DNA of 64,000 nt, taken from Polyangiaceae bacterium. GTDB lineage: Bacteria > Myxococcota_A > Polyangia > Polyangiales > Polyangiaceae. The stretch covers positions 310,001 through 374,000 of the forward strand of contig JAWKRG010000002.1 of assembly GCA_041389725.1 (NCBI GenBank). Reading direction: 5' to 3'. The position numbers were made by a program, and so were the translations under genes. The notes beneath the pieces are model-generated. The model made no database searches. It was not told where the DNA came from and saw only the letters and a list, made by a program, of their open reading frames with translations. Shown piece after piece: positions 25,996-33,809 of the stretch (the first letter of the stretch is position 1; the number at the start of each line of letters is the position of its first letter).

Positions 25996-26829
25996 ATGCG
26001 AAGTCTCGCCTTGATGTTCGTCGCTGGCGCAGCCTTCGGGCTCGCGCCGCTCTCCCCGAGGTTCGGAGTCCTGCTCGGCGCGACTTTGAGCGTGGCCTTG
26101 GGCGTGCTGTTGGCGCTCGCTGCGAGCTGGGTGCCCAACGCCTTGGCCGTGACGGCCGGCGCCGTGGGCGCTTTCTCCAGCGGCGTGCTGATTCAGGCCG
26201 GTCCGGCCGTCGCCGGCGCCGTGCTCGTGGGCGCCGCGTTTGCAGAGCGCACGTGGCGCGTGCGCGGCCGGGACGCCCGCATCGCACACGTCGGCCTCGC
26301 GCTGGGCGCTGGCGCCCTCGCGGGCTACCTCAGTCTGCGTTTCGTCGGTGCGGATTGGGTGGTGCGCTCGGTGGTGATCGGACTCTGCGCCGTGCTGGCG
26401 CTCGCGCCCTTGCTCGTGCCGGCCGATGATCCGCTGGCCTTCGCCCTCGACGAGATCGCCCGCGACGTTCCGTCGCCCAGTGCGGACACCCTGCGCGCGG
26501 GTGCAGACCTGAGGCGCCAAGTGGACGAGAGCGTGCTGGACACCGACACGGCGAAGGATGCGCGACGCGCTTGGCGCAATCTGCTGCGACTGGCACGCGC
26601 ACGCACACGCCTTGGCGACAAGAGCACCAGCGCAGCTGCACAGAGGGTCGCGCGCCGGCTCGATCAGCGACTGGCACAACATGTCGACAGCCTCACCCGT
26701 ATGTACACGGCGGTCGAAGCGCGTAGTGCGGCAGAACTCAGCCTCGACGACGGCCCCTTGGAGAGCGTAGAGTCGAAGGGCGCGACCTTGGATGACGTGA
26801 GCGACGCAATCGTGCAGGACGTGGCCTAG
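25996..26829 (+). CDS. Membrane protein with Arg-rich cytoplasmic tail
   Basis: The protein is 277 residues from the ATG at 25996, which is preceded by AAAGGAG. Residues about 5-150 hold five or six hydrophobic helices packed with Ala/Gly/Val. The C-terminal half (about 165-277) is soluble and probably helical, with heptad-like Leu/Arg spacing (LRRQVDESVLDTD, RRAWRNLLRLARARTRL), and could form a coiled coil. No family is recognised. It follows the VWA gene by 15 bases and is likely its partner. GC content and codon use match the neighbours. Confidence 0.78.
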   Translation: MRSLALMFVAGAAFGLAPLSPRFGVLLGATLSVALGVLLALAASWVPNALAVTAGAVGAFSSGVLIQAGPAVAGAVLVGAAFAERTWRVRGRDARIAHVGLALGAGALAGYLSLRFVGADWVVRSVVIGLCAVLALAPLLVPADDPLAFALDEIARDVPSPSADTLRAGADLRRQVDESVLDTDTAKDARRAWRNLLRLARARTRLGDKSTSAAAQRVARRLDQRLAQHVDSLTRMYTAVEARSAAELSLDDGPLESVESKGATLDDVSDAIVQDVA

Positions 26830-26835
26830 GCAAAC

Positions 26836-27267
26836 ATGCGCCCCAAACGTTTCGTACGCCGTCGACTCTCTGCTTGGCTCGCGCCAGCATTGTTGGCGCC
26901 CGTGCTGGGCGCATGGCTGTGGCTCTTCTTGCGCGCCTGGTTCTTCGGTGGCTCCCGCGTCGGTCTGCTGGCATGGATGCCCATCGGCACGGGCGTCGCG
27001 TTGCTGCTCGGGGTTTGCCTGCTGCTGACGGATCTCTCCCTGGTGGCGTTGCGCCTGCGGCTGCCGCCCACGGGTTGGCGAGCCTGGGTCTCGGGCTCCA
27101 CGGCGGCCGTGGTCACGTTGATACTGTGGGACTGGCTGCGACCCGTTTGGTACGCGGCAGCGGGACGGCAACTGTTTGCCCTCGCGCTGAGCGTCGTGGC
27201 GGCAGCCATCCTCACGCGCCTGTTCACCAGCCCGCGCCCGCGCACAGGCTTCCGCTTCGTCGGCTGA
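26836..27267 (+). CDS. Small multi-pass membrane protein
   Basis: The 143-residue protein begins with a basic N-terminus (MRPKRFVRRRL) and has four likely transmembrane helices (about residues 12-32, 42-66, 85-107, 113-131). It lies seven bases after the previous gene and completes the VWA operon. No motif identifies it. The start codon ATG at 26836 is the first in frame. The stop codon lies inside one copy of a 27-bp tandem repeat (see findings). Confidence 0.7.
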   Translation: MRPKRFVRRRLSAWLAPALLAPVLGAWLWLFLRAWFFGGSRVGLLAWMPIGTGVALLLGVCLLLTDLSLVALRLRLPPTGWRAWVSGSTAAVVTLILWDWLRPVWYAAAGRQLFALALSVVAAAILTRLFTSPRPRTGFRFVG

Positions 27268-27309
27268 GCCCGCCCTGGCCAGTTCGTCGGCTGAGCCCTC
27301 CCTCGCTGG
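27256..27309. repeat. 27-bp tandem duplication over the 3' end of the membrane-protein gene
   Basis: The 16-base block TTCGTCGGCTGAGCCC is found at 27256-27271 and again at 27283-27298, in register with flanking sequence that keeps the period at 27 bases. The first copy contains the stop codon of the membrane-protein gene. The second lies in the convergent gap before udk. Confidence 0.7.
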
Positions 27310-27320
27310 ATGCGCCGGGC

Positions 27321-27956
27321 CTAGCTTTCGGTCTCTCGCTGGTGGGCCTCGGCCCGCAGCTTGGTGAGAATGAGCTCGATGGCCACGCGATTCTGCCCGC
27401 CCTCAGGCACGATCACGTCCGCCCAGCGCTTGCTTGGCTCCACGAACTGCAAGTGCATGGGTCGAACCGACGAGTAGTACTGCTCGCGAACGGAGGCGAA
27501 GGTGCGACCACGTTGTTCGATGTCGCGACGGATACGACGGAACACACGGATGTCCGCGTCCGTATCGACGAAGATCTTCAGGTCGAACTGCGCGCGCAGC
27601 CGCTCGTCGGCGAAGACCAGAATCCCCTCAACGACGATGATGGCGTGCGGATCGATGGCGCGCCGTTCTGCGCTACGCCGGTGGGTCGCGAAATCGTAGA
27701 TCGGCAGCTCCACGCCCTCGCCTTCGCGCAAGCGTCCGATGTGTTCGATCAAGAGCTGGGTCTCGAGCGCGTCCGGGTGGTCGAAGTTCAGCTGGCAGCG
27801 CTGCTCGTAGGTGAGATCCGGCCGATCTCGGTAGTAGGCGTCGTGCTCGATCAGCGTCGCGCTTCGCTCATGCATGCCCGACGCGATGGCACGCGCCACC
27901 GTCGTCTTGCCGGAACCCGTGCCGCCGGCGACTCCTACGAAATATGGCCGAACCAC
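27321..27956 (-). CDS. udk: Uridine kinase
   Basis: This enzyme phosphorylates uridine and cytidine to UMP and CMP in nucleotide salvage. The protein is 211 residues from a GTG at 27956, the only start that avoids overlap with the upstream tRNA gene. It shows the P-loop GVAGGTGSGKTT, the family segment IEHDAYYRDRPDLTYEQR, FDHPDAL, YDFATHRR (substrate), and IVVEGILVF. The length matches bacterial udk. The start lies five bases after the 3' end of tRNA-Cys, so the two are likely cotranscribed, with the mRNA released after tRNA processing. Confidence 0.93.
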   Translation of the reverse strand: MVRPYFVGVAGGTGSGKTTVARAIASGMHERSATLIEHDAYYRDRPDLTYEQRCQLNFDHPDALETQLLIEHIGRLREGEGVELPIYDFATHRRSAERRAIDPHAIIVVEGILVFADERLRAQFDLKIFVDTDADIRVFRRIRRDIEQRGRTFASVREQYYSSVRPMHLQFVEPSKRWADVIVPEGGQNRVAIELILTKLRAEAHQRETES

Positions 27957-27961
27957 GGCGG

Positions 27962-28033
27962 AGGCGCGGATCGGATTCGAACCGACGTGTGACGGTTTTG
28001 CAAACCGTTGCCTAACCACTTGGCTACCGCGCC
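27962..28033 (-). tRNA. tRNA-Cys (anticodon GCA)
   Basis: A complete 72-base cloverleaf on the minus strand has a 7-bp acceptor stem (GGCGCGG with CCGCGCC), a D-arm, and an anticodon stem-loop with TTGCAAA (anticodon GCA). The T-arm has GGTTCGAATCC. The discriminator base is U, as expected for tRNA-Cys. CCA is not encoded. It sits immediately before udk on the same strand. Confidence 0.95.
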
Positions 28034-28202
28034 GAAGGAGCGAGAAGCTTTCATTTTCTCAGCCGGTGTCAAGGCGGAGTTGCCGAGTGCGGCGTGTAGC
28101 CCGCTTTTGTCAGGAGTTCCCCGTCGGTCCCGGGGCCGGACCGCATGGCGTCCGGGCCAGCGCTCCAGCGAATGCCATCTGCGCGGTCGGAGGCTGCTGG
28201 GC

Positions 28203-28242
28203 GCCCTCGACGAAACGCAGATGTCACCCAACCGTCGAGGGC
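28203..28242 (+). promoter_or_regulatory. 10-bp inverted repeat upstream of the MFS transporter gene
   Basis: GCCCTCGACG (28203-28212) and CGTCGAGGGC (28233-28242) form a perfect inverted repeat with a 20-base spacer, ending 22 bases before the transporter ATG. An 8-base CATCTGCG/CGCAGATG inverted repeat overlaps it. It could be an operator or an mRNA hairpin in the leader. Only the pairing is seen; the role is inferred. Confidence 0.35.
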
Positions 28243-28264
28243 AGCATGTATGCTCCGGGCCCCA

Positions 28265-30148
28265 ATGGCCGCTTCCTCGAAAGTGGCAGCCGGCGCTGCC
28301 ATCTCCCACTCGGCCGCCTTTCGTCGACGTCGCTTCCTGAACTGGTTCCCCTTGGGGGTGACCTACGCGCTCTTGTACATGGGGCGCTACAACCTGACCG
28401 TCGCGAAGAACAGCCTCGGCGAGTTGATGACGAAGGAGGACTTCGGGATCATCTTCGGCGCGGGCACCTTCGTCTACGCCTTCGCCTTTCTGCTCAACGG
28501 TCCCTTGGTGGACCGCATGGGCGGACGCAAAGGCATGTTGGTGGGAGCCCTGGGCGCCATGGTCGCCAACTTGGCGATGGGCGCCTATCTCTACCAAGTG
28601 CTCGGAAGCGGACACGGCGCCGACGCTCCGCTGCGACTGGTGCTCAGCTTGCTCTACGCCGTGAACATGTACTTCCAGAGCTTCGGCGCGGTATCCATCG
28701 TCAAGGTCAACGCACACTGGTTCCACGTCACGGAACGAGGCGGCTTTTCGGGGATCTTCGGCACGATGATCTCCAGCGGCATCTTCCTGGCCTTCACCGT
28801 CAACGACGTCCTGCTGCGCATCGCTCAACGCGTTACGGGCGGCGACGGGCAGCACGTGGCATGGGTGGTCTTCGCCCTTCCCGGCTTGTTCTTGGGCCTG
28901 TTCTTCTTGATAGAGCTGTTCTTGCTGCGCGATCGCCCGAGTCAGGCGGGTCATGAGGACTTCGACACGGGAGACGCCTCTAGCGGGGAGTCGGACGAAA
29001 CGCCCATTCCTGCGCTCCAGCTGATTCGTCGCATCCTGACCAATCCCATCATTTTGACCGTCGCTTGCATCGAGTTCTGTACAGGCGTGCTCCGCAACGG
29101 CGTGATGCATTGGTTCCCCATCTACGCCAAGGAAATCTGGGCGCTGCCGAGCGCTCACCCCTTGCGCGGCGGCGCCATGTTGACGGCCATCGACAAGTGG
29201 ACCATGGCGCCACTCTCCCTCGCGCTACCCTGCTTCGTGGTGGCTGCGATCTCGGGCGCCATCGCGTCCAAGGCGAGCGGCGCCCGACGCGGCTACCTGA
29301 TCATCTTCTCCGCCCTCGCGTTCTTGGCACCGTTTCTCGTGCAAGGCGGCTGGGGCGGCTTGCTGATGGTGGCGGGGGTCGTCGGCGGCAACGTGGCGGG
29401 TTGGGTCAGCGACTTGTTTTTCCAAAGCCGACGCGGCCCCGCGGCGGCGGGGCTGTACGGATTCCTGGCCCTGTGCACTTTGGCCATGGCCTTCGTGCTG
29501 GCACCGGGAGAGCGCACGGTAGCGTCGGCCGCCGACAAGAGCGGCCTTCTACCCGGTGACACGATTCTCGCCATCGGCGACAACCAGCAAGTCGGCAGTT
29601 GGAAGGACGTGCGCGACGCGGTGGTGTGCTGGCAGCCCACGTGCCGAGAGTCGGGGTGGGACGCGAAGCGCTGCATTTGTGCGTCGGACCGTGCCTCGCA
29701 AGCGAAGCCGGATTTTCCAGAAGGGCGTCCGATCCCGGCGCGCGTGGAGCGCGACGGCAAGACCTTGGAGCTTTCCCTGAAAGACCCAAGCCCCAATCAG
29801 CGAGCCGGCGACATGCGTTTGCTGAAGGCGCAGCCCGTCACGCCGCTGAGTCCGTACTACCTCGGCTTCTTCGTGTTCATGATGAGCTTGTGCGTGATTG
29901 GCACGCACGGACTGCTATCGGGCACGGCAACCATGGACTTCGGCGGAAGGCGCGGCGCGGCGACGGCCGTCGGCGTGATCGACGGCTTCGTGTATCTGGG
30001 CACGGCGCTACAAAGCGTGAGCCTGGGCTACCTGACCAGCCGTGATTGGAGCTACTGGCCGTGGTTCCTCCTGCCCTTCGCCGTCATCGGCTTCGCGCTG
30101 TGCCTGAAGATCTGGAGCGCCAAGCCGGGCAAGGCCGGCGCACACTGA
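28265..30148 (+). CDS. MFS transporter (GlpT/UhpT-like) with inserted PDZ-like domain
   Basis: The protein is 627 residues from the ATG at 28265. The N-half matches organophosphate:phosphate antiporters (NWFPLGVTYALLYMGRYNLTVAK, GPLVDRMGGRKGMLVGALG). The C-half carries GNVAGWVSDLFFQSRRGPAAAG. Hydrophobicity suggests about 14 helices, two more than the family norm between TM7 and the WVSDLFF loop. Between TM9 and TM10 (about residues 415-510) a soluble insert carries SAADKSGLLPGDTILAIGDN, the PDZ GLxxGDxIxxI pattern, and IPARVERDGKTLELSLKDP at the PDZ end. Four Cys (about 455, 460, 470, 472) lie in its middle. By usual topology this loop is periplasmic. The substrate is unknown. It overlaps nothing; a convergent gene begins three bases later. 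Confidence 0.85.
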   Translation: MAASSKVAAGAAISHSAAFRRRRFLNWFPLGVTYALLYMGRYNLTVAKNSLGELMTKEDFGIIFGAGTFVYAFAFLLNGPLVDRMGGRKGMLVGALGAMVANLAMGAYLYQVLGSGHGADAPLRLVLSLLYAVNMYFQSFGAVSIVKVNAHWFHVTERGGFSGIFGTMISSGIFLAFTVNDVLLRIAQRVTGGDGQHVAWVVFALPGLFLGLFFLIELFLLRDRPSQAGHEDFDTGDASSGESDETPIPALQLIRRILTNPIILTVACIEFCTGVLRNGVMHWFPIYAKEIWALPSAHPLRGGAMLTAIDKWTMAPLSLALPCFVVAAISGAIASKASGARRGYLIIFSALAFLAPFLVQGGWGGLLMVAGVVGGNVAGWVSDLFFQSRRGPAAAGLYGFLALCTLAMAFVLAPGERTVASAADKSGLLPGDTILAIGDNQQVGSWKDVRDAVVCWQPTCRESGWDAKRCICASDRASQAKPDFPEGRPIPARVERDGKTLELSLKDPSPNQRAGDMRLLKAQPVTPLSPYYLGFFVFMMSLCVIGTHGLLSGTATMDFGGRRGAATAVGVIDGFVYLGTALQSVSLGYLTSRDWSYWPWFLLPFAVIGFALCLKIWSAKPGKAGAH

Positions 30149-30151
30149 GTC

Positions 30152-31066
30152 TCACTTGCGCGGAGGTTGCTCGAGATCCTCGGCGAGGTAGCTGAGGATG
30201 ACTTCATCGAGGGACTTTTCGCCGACCAACTCGTCGCCGCCGAAGATGTTGCGAGCGGGCTTTGCCTCGCCGAAGATCGCCGCGGGGCGAGCCACGGCGT
30301 AACGCTCCTCTTCGTGAGGTTTGGGCACGACCGCATAACGTCCCATGTTCGGGTCCGAGCGCGGGCGGGAGATCTCCGCGGGGATCTGCGAGTCCGGGCG
30401 GGGCGGCGCGCTGGTCGAGGTCGAGCTCGGACGGCGCGCGCGCGGCGAGTCACCTTGGTTCGATGCGGCCGGGGGCGACGTGGCCAGAAACCGTGCGAGG
30501 GGCGGCGCGCTCGACGGACGGTCCAGGGCTGGAATCGCCACGGGACGCGAAGCGCTGGGCTGTCGCGCGGGTGGCGCGCTACGCGGCGGCTCCGTCGGCA
30601 AGCGGGGTGTGGCGGCGGCGGGTGGCACCTCGACGGGAGGCAAGCCGTGGCTCGGGGGCGGGGCGGCTTGGGTCTTTGCGTCGTCGTCGATGGGCGGCGC
30701 GCTGGACAGCACGAGCTGCCCTGAGATGGACGTTTCGCCGGACACGGGGGGCGGCGTCGACCCTGGAGTCAGGGAGCCAAATGCTTCCTTGATGACGTCG
30801 TCGAGCTCGCCCTTGCGCAGCGCGACGAACATGCCCTTGTGCTGCTCCTTCATCAGGGTGCGCACGACCTGGGCGATGTCTTCGCGGCCCACGTGCTCGG
30901 AATAGTCCGTGCGGGACGTCTTGAGAATGCGCCCGCCGTCGCCAAACAAATGCGTGATCACGTGCGGTCGTTTGACGCCCGAGTCCTCGGTCTGGATGTG
31001 AAAAATACGCCCCTGGTGCCGGACGTTGTTGTTGAAACCAAGCACCGGAGGCGGTGTCTTCGGCAC
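30152..31066 (-). CDS. Conserved Myxococcota-type protein with Pro-rich linker
   Basis: The protein is 304 residues from a GTG at 31066, which is preceded by AGAGGGAG. The N-terminal domain (about 1-100, starting PKTPPPVLGFNNNVRHQG) is compact and charged. A 150-residue disordered Pro/Ser/Ala-rich linker follows, and then a short C-terminal helix-forming block (GGDELVGEKSLDEVILSYLAEDL) that looks like a binding peptide. I have a sense of seeing close relatives in other myxobacteria, but no function is known. It may be a scaffold or motility-linked protein. It lies 100 bases downstream of the signalling gene on the same strand. Confidence 0.75.
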   Translation of the reverse strand: MPKTPPPVLGFNNNVRHQGRIFHIQTEDSGVKRPHVITHLFGDGGRILKTSRTDYSEHVGREDIAQVVRTLMKEQHKGMFVALRKGELDDVIKEAFGSLTPGSTPPPVSGETSISGQLVLSSAPPIDDDAKTQAAPPPSHGLPPVEVPPAAATPRLPTEPPRSAPPARQPSASRPVAIPALDRPSSAPPLARFLATSPPAASNQGDSPRARRPSSTSTSAPPRPDSQIPAEISRPRSDPNMGRYAVVPKPHEEERYAVARPAAIFGEAKPARNIFGGDELVGEKSLDEVILSYLAEDLEQPPRK

Positions 31067-31166
31067 GTAGCGCTCCCTCTAAACCCGAAGTGAAAGGGTA
31101 CCACGCGGACCCGAAGGGGCGCACCCACCAATTTGGCCACGACTGCCGACGATCAAAACCTGCACC

Positions 31167-33086
31167 TCACAGACCCTCGTCCAAACGCCGCATGCCTTCG
31201 AGCAGCAAACCGTCGGGAGAATCGTTGATCACACGTTGTGGCGCCACGAAGTTGGGATCCAAGGCGAAATCCCCCTCGCGAAGGCGCAGCATGGCGTAGA
31301 ACGCCTCTGCCCCACTCACCTCCTCCCACAGGGCATCGAAGATGTCTCCCGAGACGAAGTGGATCTCGCCCGAGCGACCCGCGGAGCGGATCTTCAAGGC
31401 TCCGCTCTTCTTGCCGTGGAACAACACTTGAACCATGTCGGGCAGGCTCATTTCCGTCAACGAGCCACTGACACCGCGCCCGCCCTGCGCGGCAGACTCG
31501 CGTTCGAGAATCTGCTTGAGCTTGGTGACGAGCAGATCGGCGCTGTAAGGCTTGGTCACGTAGTCCGCCGCTCCCGCAGCAAAGGCACGCTGCGCATCTC
31601 CGCCGCCGGCTCGACCCGTCAAGAAGACCCAGGGAACGCTCTTGCCCCACTCGGCCTGGCGCGCACGCTTCAGGAACGCAATGCCATCTTCGGGCTCGAG
31701 TTCCATCTCGCTCACGACCAACTCCACTTCACCGCCTTCGAGCAGCGCAGCCGCTTGAGACGGTTCGCGCGCAGCTTTGACCTCGAAGCCTTGCTCCATC
31801 AAGCGCAGCTCCAAGACCGTGGTCTCCTCGGGGTCGGGATCCAGCAACAGTACGCGCCGGCGCGTGGCGAGCAGTCGCGCCTTCAGGTCGTCACCCGTGA
31901 CCATCATGCGGAACACGTCCACCAGATTCGGGTCGAAGATCGTTCCTCGATAGCGCGCCAGCACTTGGCACGCCTGCACGGGCTGCAAGATCTTGCGATA
32001 AGGGTTGCGTGGATTCTGAGTGAGGTCGGCGTAGGTGTCGGTGACGGCGAGCAGCCGAGCAATCACCGAGATCTCCTTGCCCCCCTGCTGTTCGGGCAAC
32101 CCTTTGCCGTCATAGCGCTCGTACATGTGCTCGATGGCGCGCAACACCTCTTGGGGCAGACCCACGGCCTCCATCATGCGCAGGGGAGCGGTGACCATCT
32201 TCTCCGCAGCGCTGCGGTGGGCTTCGTACTCGGACACGTTGAGTGCCGTCAGGTGGTAGGCGCCCATCTTGCCCAAGTCGTGCAGGTACCCGGCCACGAT
32301 GGCGGCCGCCTTGTCGCGTTCGGAGAGACCCATGCGCTCAGCGACCTGACGCATCAGGCGCGCCACGTGGGCCGAGTGTCCGCGCAGCTCGGCGCGCGTG
32401 CTTTCCACCAGGGTGATGAGCACGTTCAGACTCTCGCGAAAGGGTTCGCCCAGCACGTCGGGCAAGGTGACTCCGGGCCCCGCCAGCGTCTCCGGTGCCT
32501 CCCGCGGCTGGGCTTCCGCGGCCTTCTTCTTTTCGTGAACGAAACCGCCGGTCTCGAACAACTCCCGGTCGAACAGGTCCAGCAGGTCGGGCGCTACCGC
32601 CCGTTCGAGCATCGCGAAGGCGCGCGTGTCACCCGCGTAGCTCTTGGCGATCGCTGCTCGCACCGCTTTGGGACGACCGACGAACACGCGTACGTCCTTT
32701 GCGTTCGAGGCGAGCTGCACGTCCTGAATCGCCGGAGCGTTGTCCGGGTCCGCGGTGACGATGGAGATCACACCAGTCTTCGGTTCCCACAGCACGGGAA
32801 ACACGCCGTGCATCTCAGCCAGCTTCTGGGGGATCTTTCCCAGGGTGAACTTGTCGATCTTGGCGTTGCTGAGCTTCTCCGTCGACACGAAGCGGGTCTG
32901 GTAGTGGGCGGCGAGGTACTTGAGCAACGCCGGCTCATCCAGGGCACTGGTCTCGAGCAATGCTTCCTCGATGCGCTCGCCATTGTGCTGCGCGAAGGAC
33001 ACCGCCGCCGTACACTGCGCGCGGGTGATCTGCCCCTCGGCCAAGAGGCGCTCGGCGAGGCGCACGTTGGGGACTGCTCGTTTCAA
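31167..33086 (-). CDS. Degenerate HD-GYP signalling protein: MshEN-HDGYP-REC-PATAN
   Basis: The start is uncertain: TTG at 33086 gives 639 residues, while longer frames add Pro/Arg-rich sequence. Domains in order: MshEN/GspE N-terminal (about 5-150), HD-GYP (about 215-395), receiver (about 408-525) and DUF4388/PATAN (about 540-630). The HD (GYLHDLGKMG) and flanking His are kept, but the GYP motif reads MYERYDGKGLP instead of HHERxDGxGYP, so two metal ligands are lost. In the receiver the phosphorylatable Asp is Glu (VVSEMELEPEDG), with the conserved Thr and Lys (FLTGRAG, YVTKPYS) kept. It therefore probably senses or scaffolds rather than hydrolyses c-di-GMP. Confidence 0.82.
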   Translation of the reverse strand: MKRAVPNVRLAERLLAEGQITRAQCTAAVSFAQHNGERIEEALLETSALDEPALLKYLAAHYQTRFVSTEKLSNAKIDKFTLGKIPQKLAEMHGVFPVLWEPKTGVISIVTADPDNAPAIQDVQLASNAKDVRVFVGRPKAVRAAIAKSYAGDTRAFAMLERAVAPDLLDLFDRELFETGGFVHEKKKAAEAQPREAPETLAGPGVTLPDVLGEPFRESLNVLITLVESTRAELRGHSAHVARLMRQVAERMGLSERDKAAAIVAGYLHDLGKMGAYHLTALNVSEYEAHRSAAEKMVTAPLRMMEAVGLPQEVLRAIEHMYERYDGKGLPEQQGGKEISVIARLLAVTDTYADLTQNPRNPYRKILQPVQACQVLARYRGTIFDPNLVDVFRMMVTGDDLKARLLATRRRVLLLDPDPEETTVLELRLMEQGFEVKAAREPSQAAALLEGGEVELVVSEMELEPEDGIAFLKRARQAEWGKSVPWVFLTGRAGGGDAQRAFAAGAADYVTKPYSADLLVTKLKQILERESAAQGGRGVSGSLTEMSLPDMVQVLFHGKKSGALKIRSAGRSGEIHFVSGDIFDALWEEVSGAEAFYAMLRLREGDFALDPNFVAPQRVINDSPDGLLLEGMRRLDEGL

Positions 33087-33315
33087 GGCTGACCGTTGCT
33101 CAGTATAGCGAAGGGAACGGCCCGCCGGCGGCGGCGGCGGCGTCCCGGCACCACTTGAAATCCGGCGCCTAACATGGCGAAACAATGCGACAAATCCACG
33201 CGATTGGCCATGACAAAGCACCGAAGCCCCCTCCCGGACCACCTCTGCTTGACGAGGACCGGCCCAACAGCTAGAAACCGCGGCCCCTCGAAGAGCCTGC
33301 CTCTCAACGGGGGCC

Positions 33316-33335
33316 GGCGGGTCTCTTTGCCCGCC
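33316..33335 (+). promoter_or_regulatory. Hairpin in the rplM leader
   Basis: GGCGGG (33316-33321) and CCCGCC (33330-33335) pair around an 8-base loop, 22 bases upstream of the rplM start. It may be the leader hairpin through which L13 represses its own operon. The loop does not clearly match the enterobacterial L13 leader. Only the hairpin is seen. Confidence 0.3.
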
Positions 33336-33357
33336 TCAGCAATCGAGGACTAGTCAA

Positions 33358-33792
33358 ATGCGGACGTTCAGCGAAAAGCCTGCCCGGGCGCAGGAAACTC
33401 GCAAGTGGTGGGTCATCGACGCCAAGGATCAGCCTTTGGGCCGACTGGCGAGCCGAGTGGCCTCGCTGCTATCGGGCAAGCACAAGCCGACCTACACACC
33501 TCACGTGGATACCGGCGACTTCGTCATCGTGATCAACGCCACCCAGGTGAAGCTCACGGGCGACAAGGCCAACACGAAGACCTACTACAAGCACAGCGGC
33601 TACATGGGCGGCCTGCACGCGAAGCGATTCGCCGAGGTGCGCACCGAGAAGCCGAACCTGCCCATCGAAAAGGCCGTGAAGGGCATGCTGCCCAAGAGCG
33701 TGCTCGGGCGACACATGTTGGAGAAGTTGAAGGTGTACGGCGGGGCGGATCATCCGCATGCCGCTCAGAAGCCCGAGGCGATGTCTCTCTGA
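33358..33792 (+). CDS. rplM: 50S ribosomal protein L13
   Basis: The 144-residue protein starts MRTFSEKP and has the family blocks WWVIDAKDQPLGRLAS, GDFVIVINA, and MLPKSVLGRHMLEKLKVYGG. It is an essential 50S assembly-stage protein. It precedes rpsI by 17 bases, the usual arrangement, and both are followed by a terminator-like hairpin. The ATG at 33358 is the normal start; the N-terminus is conventional. Confidence 0.97.
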   Translation: MRTFSEKPARAQETRKWWVIDAKDQPLGRLASRVASLLSGKHKPTYTPHVDTGDFVIVINATQVKLTGDKANTKTYYKHSGYMGGLHAKRFAEVRTEKPNLPIEKAVKGMLPKSVLGRHMLEKLKVYGGADHPHAAQKPEAMSL

Positions 33793-33809
33793 GACTCGGA
33801 AGTTAGCCA

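Noticed and set aside
28145..28264. Longer N-terminus of the MFS transporter starting at 28145
   Set aside because: The extra 40 residues are Arg/Pro/Ala-rich and cover the inverted repeats; the ATG at 28265 fits the family better.
31236..33092. 618-codon frame opposite the HD-GYP-type gene
   Set aside because: Antisense shadow; His/Gln/Arg-rich, no domain, and the minus-strand frame has clear domains.
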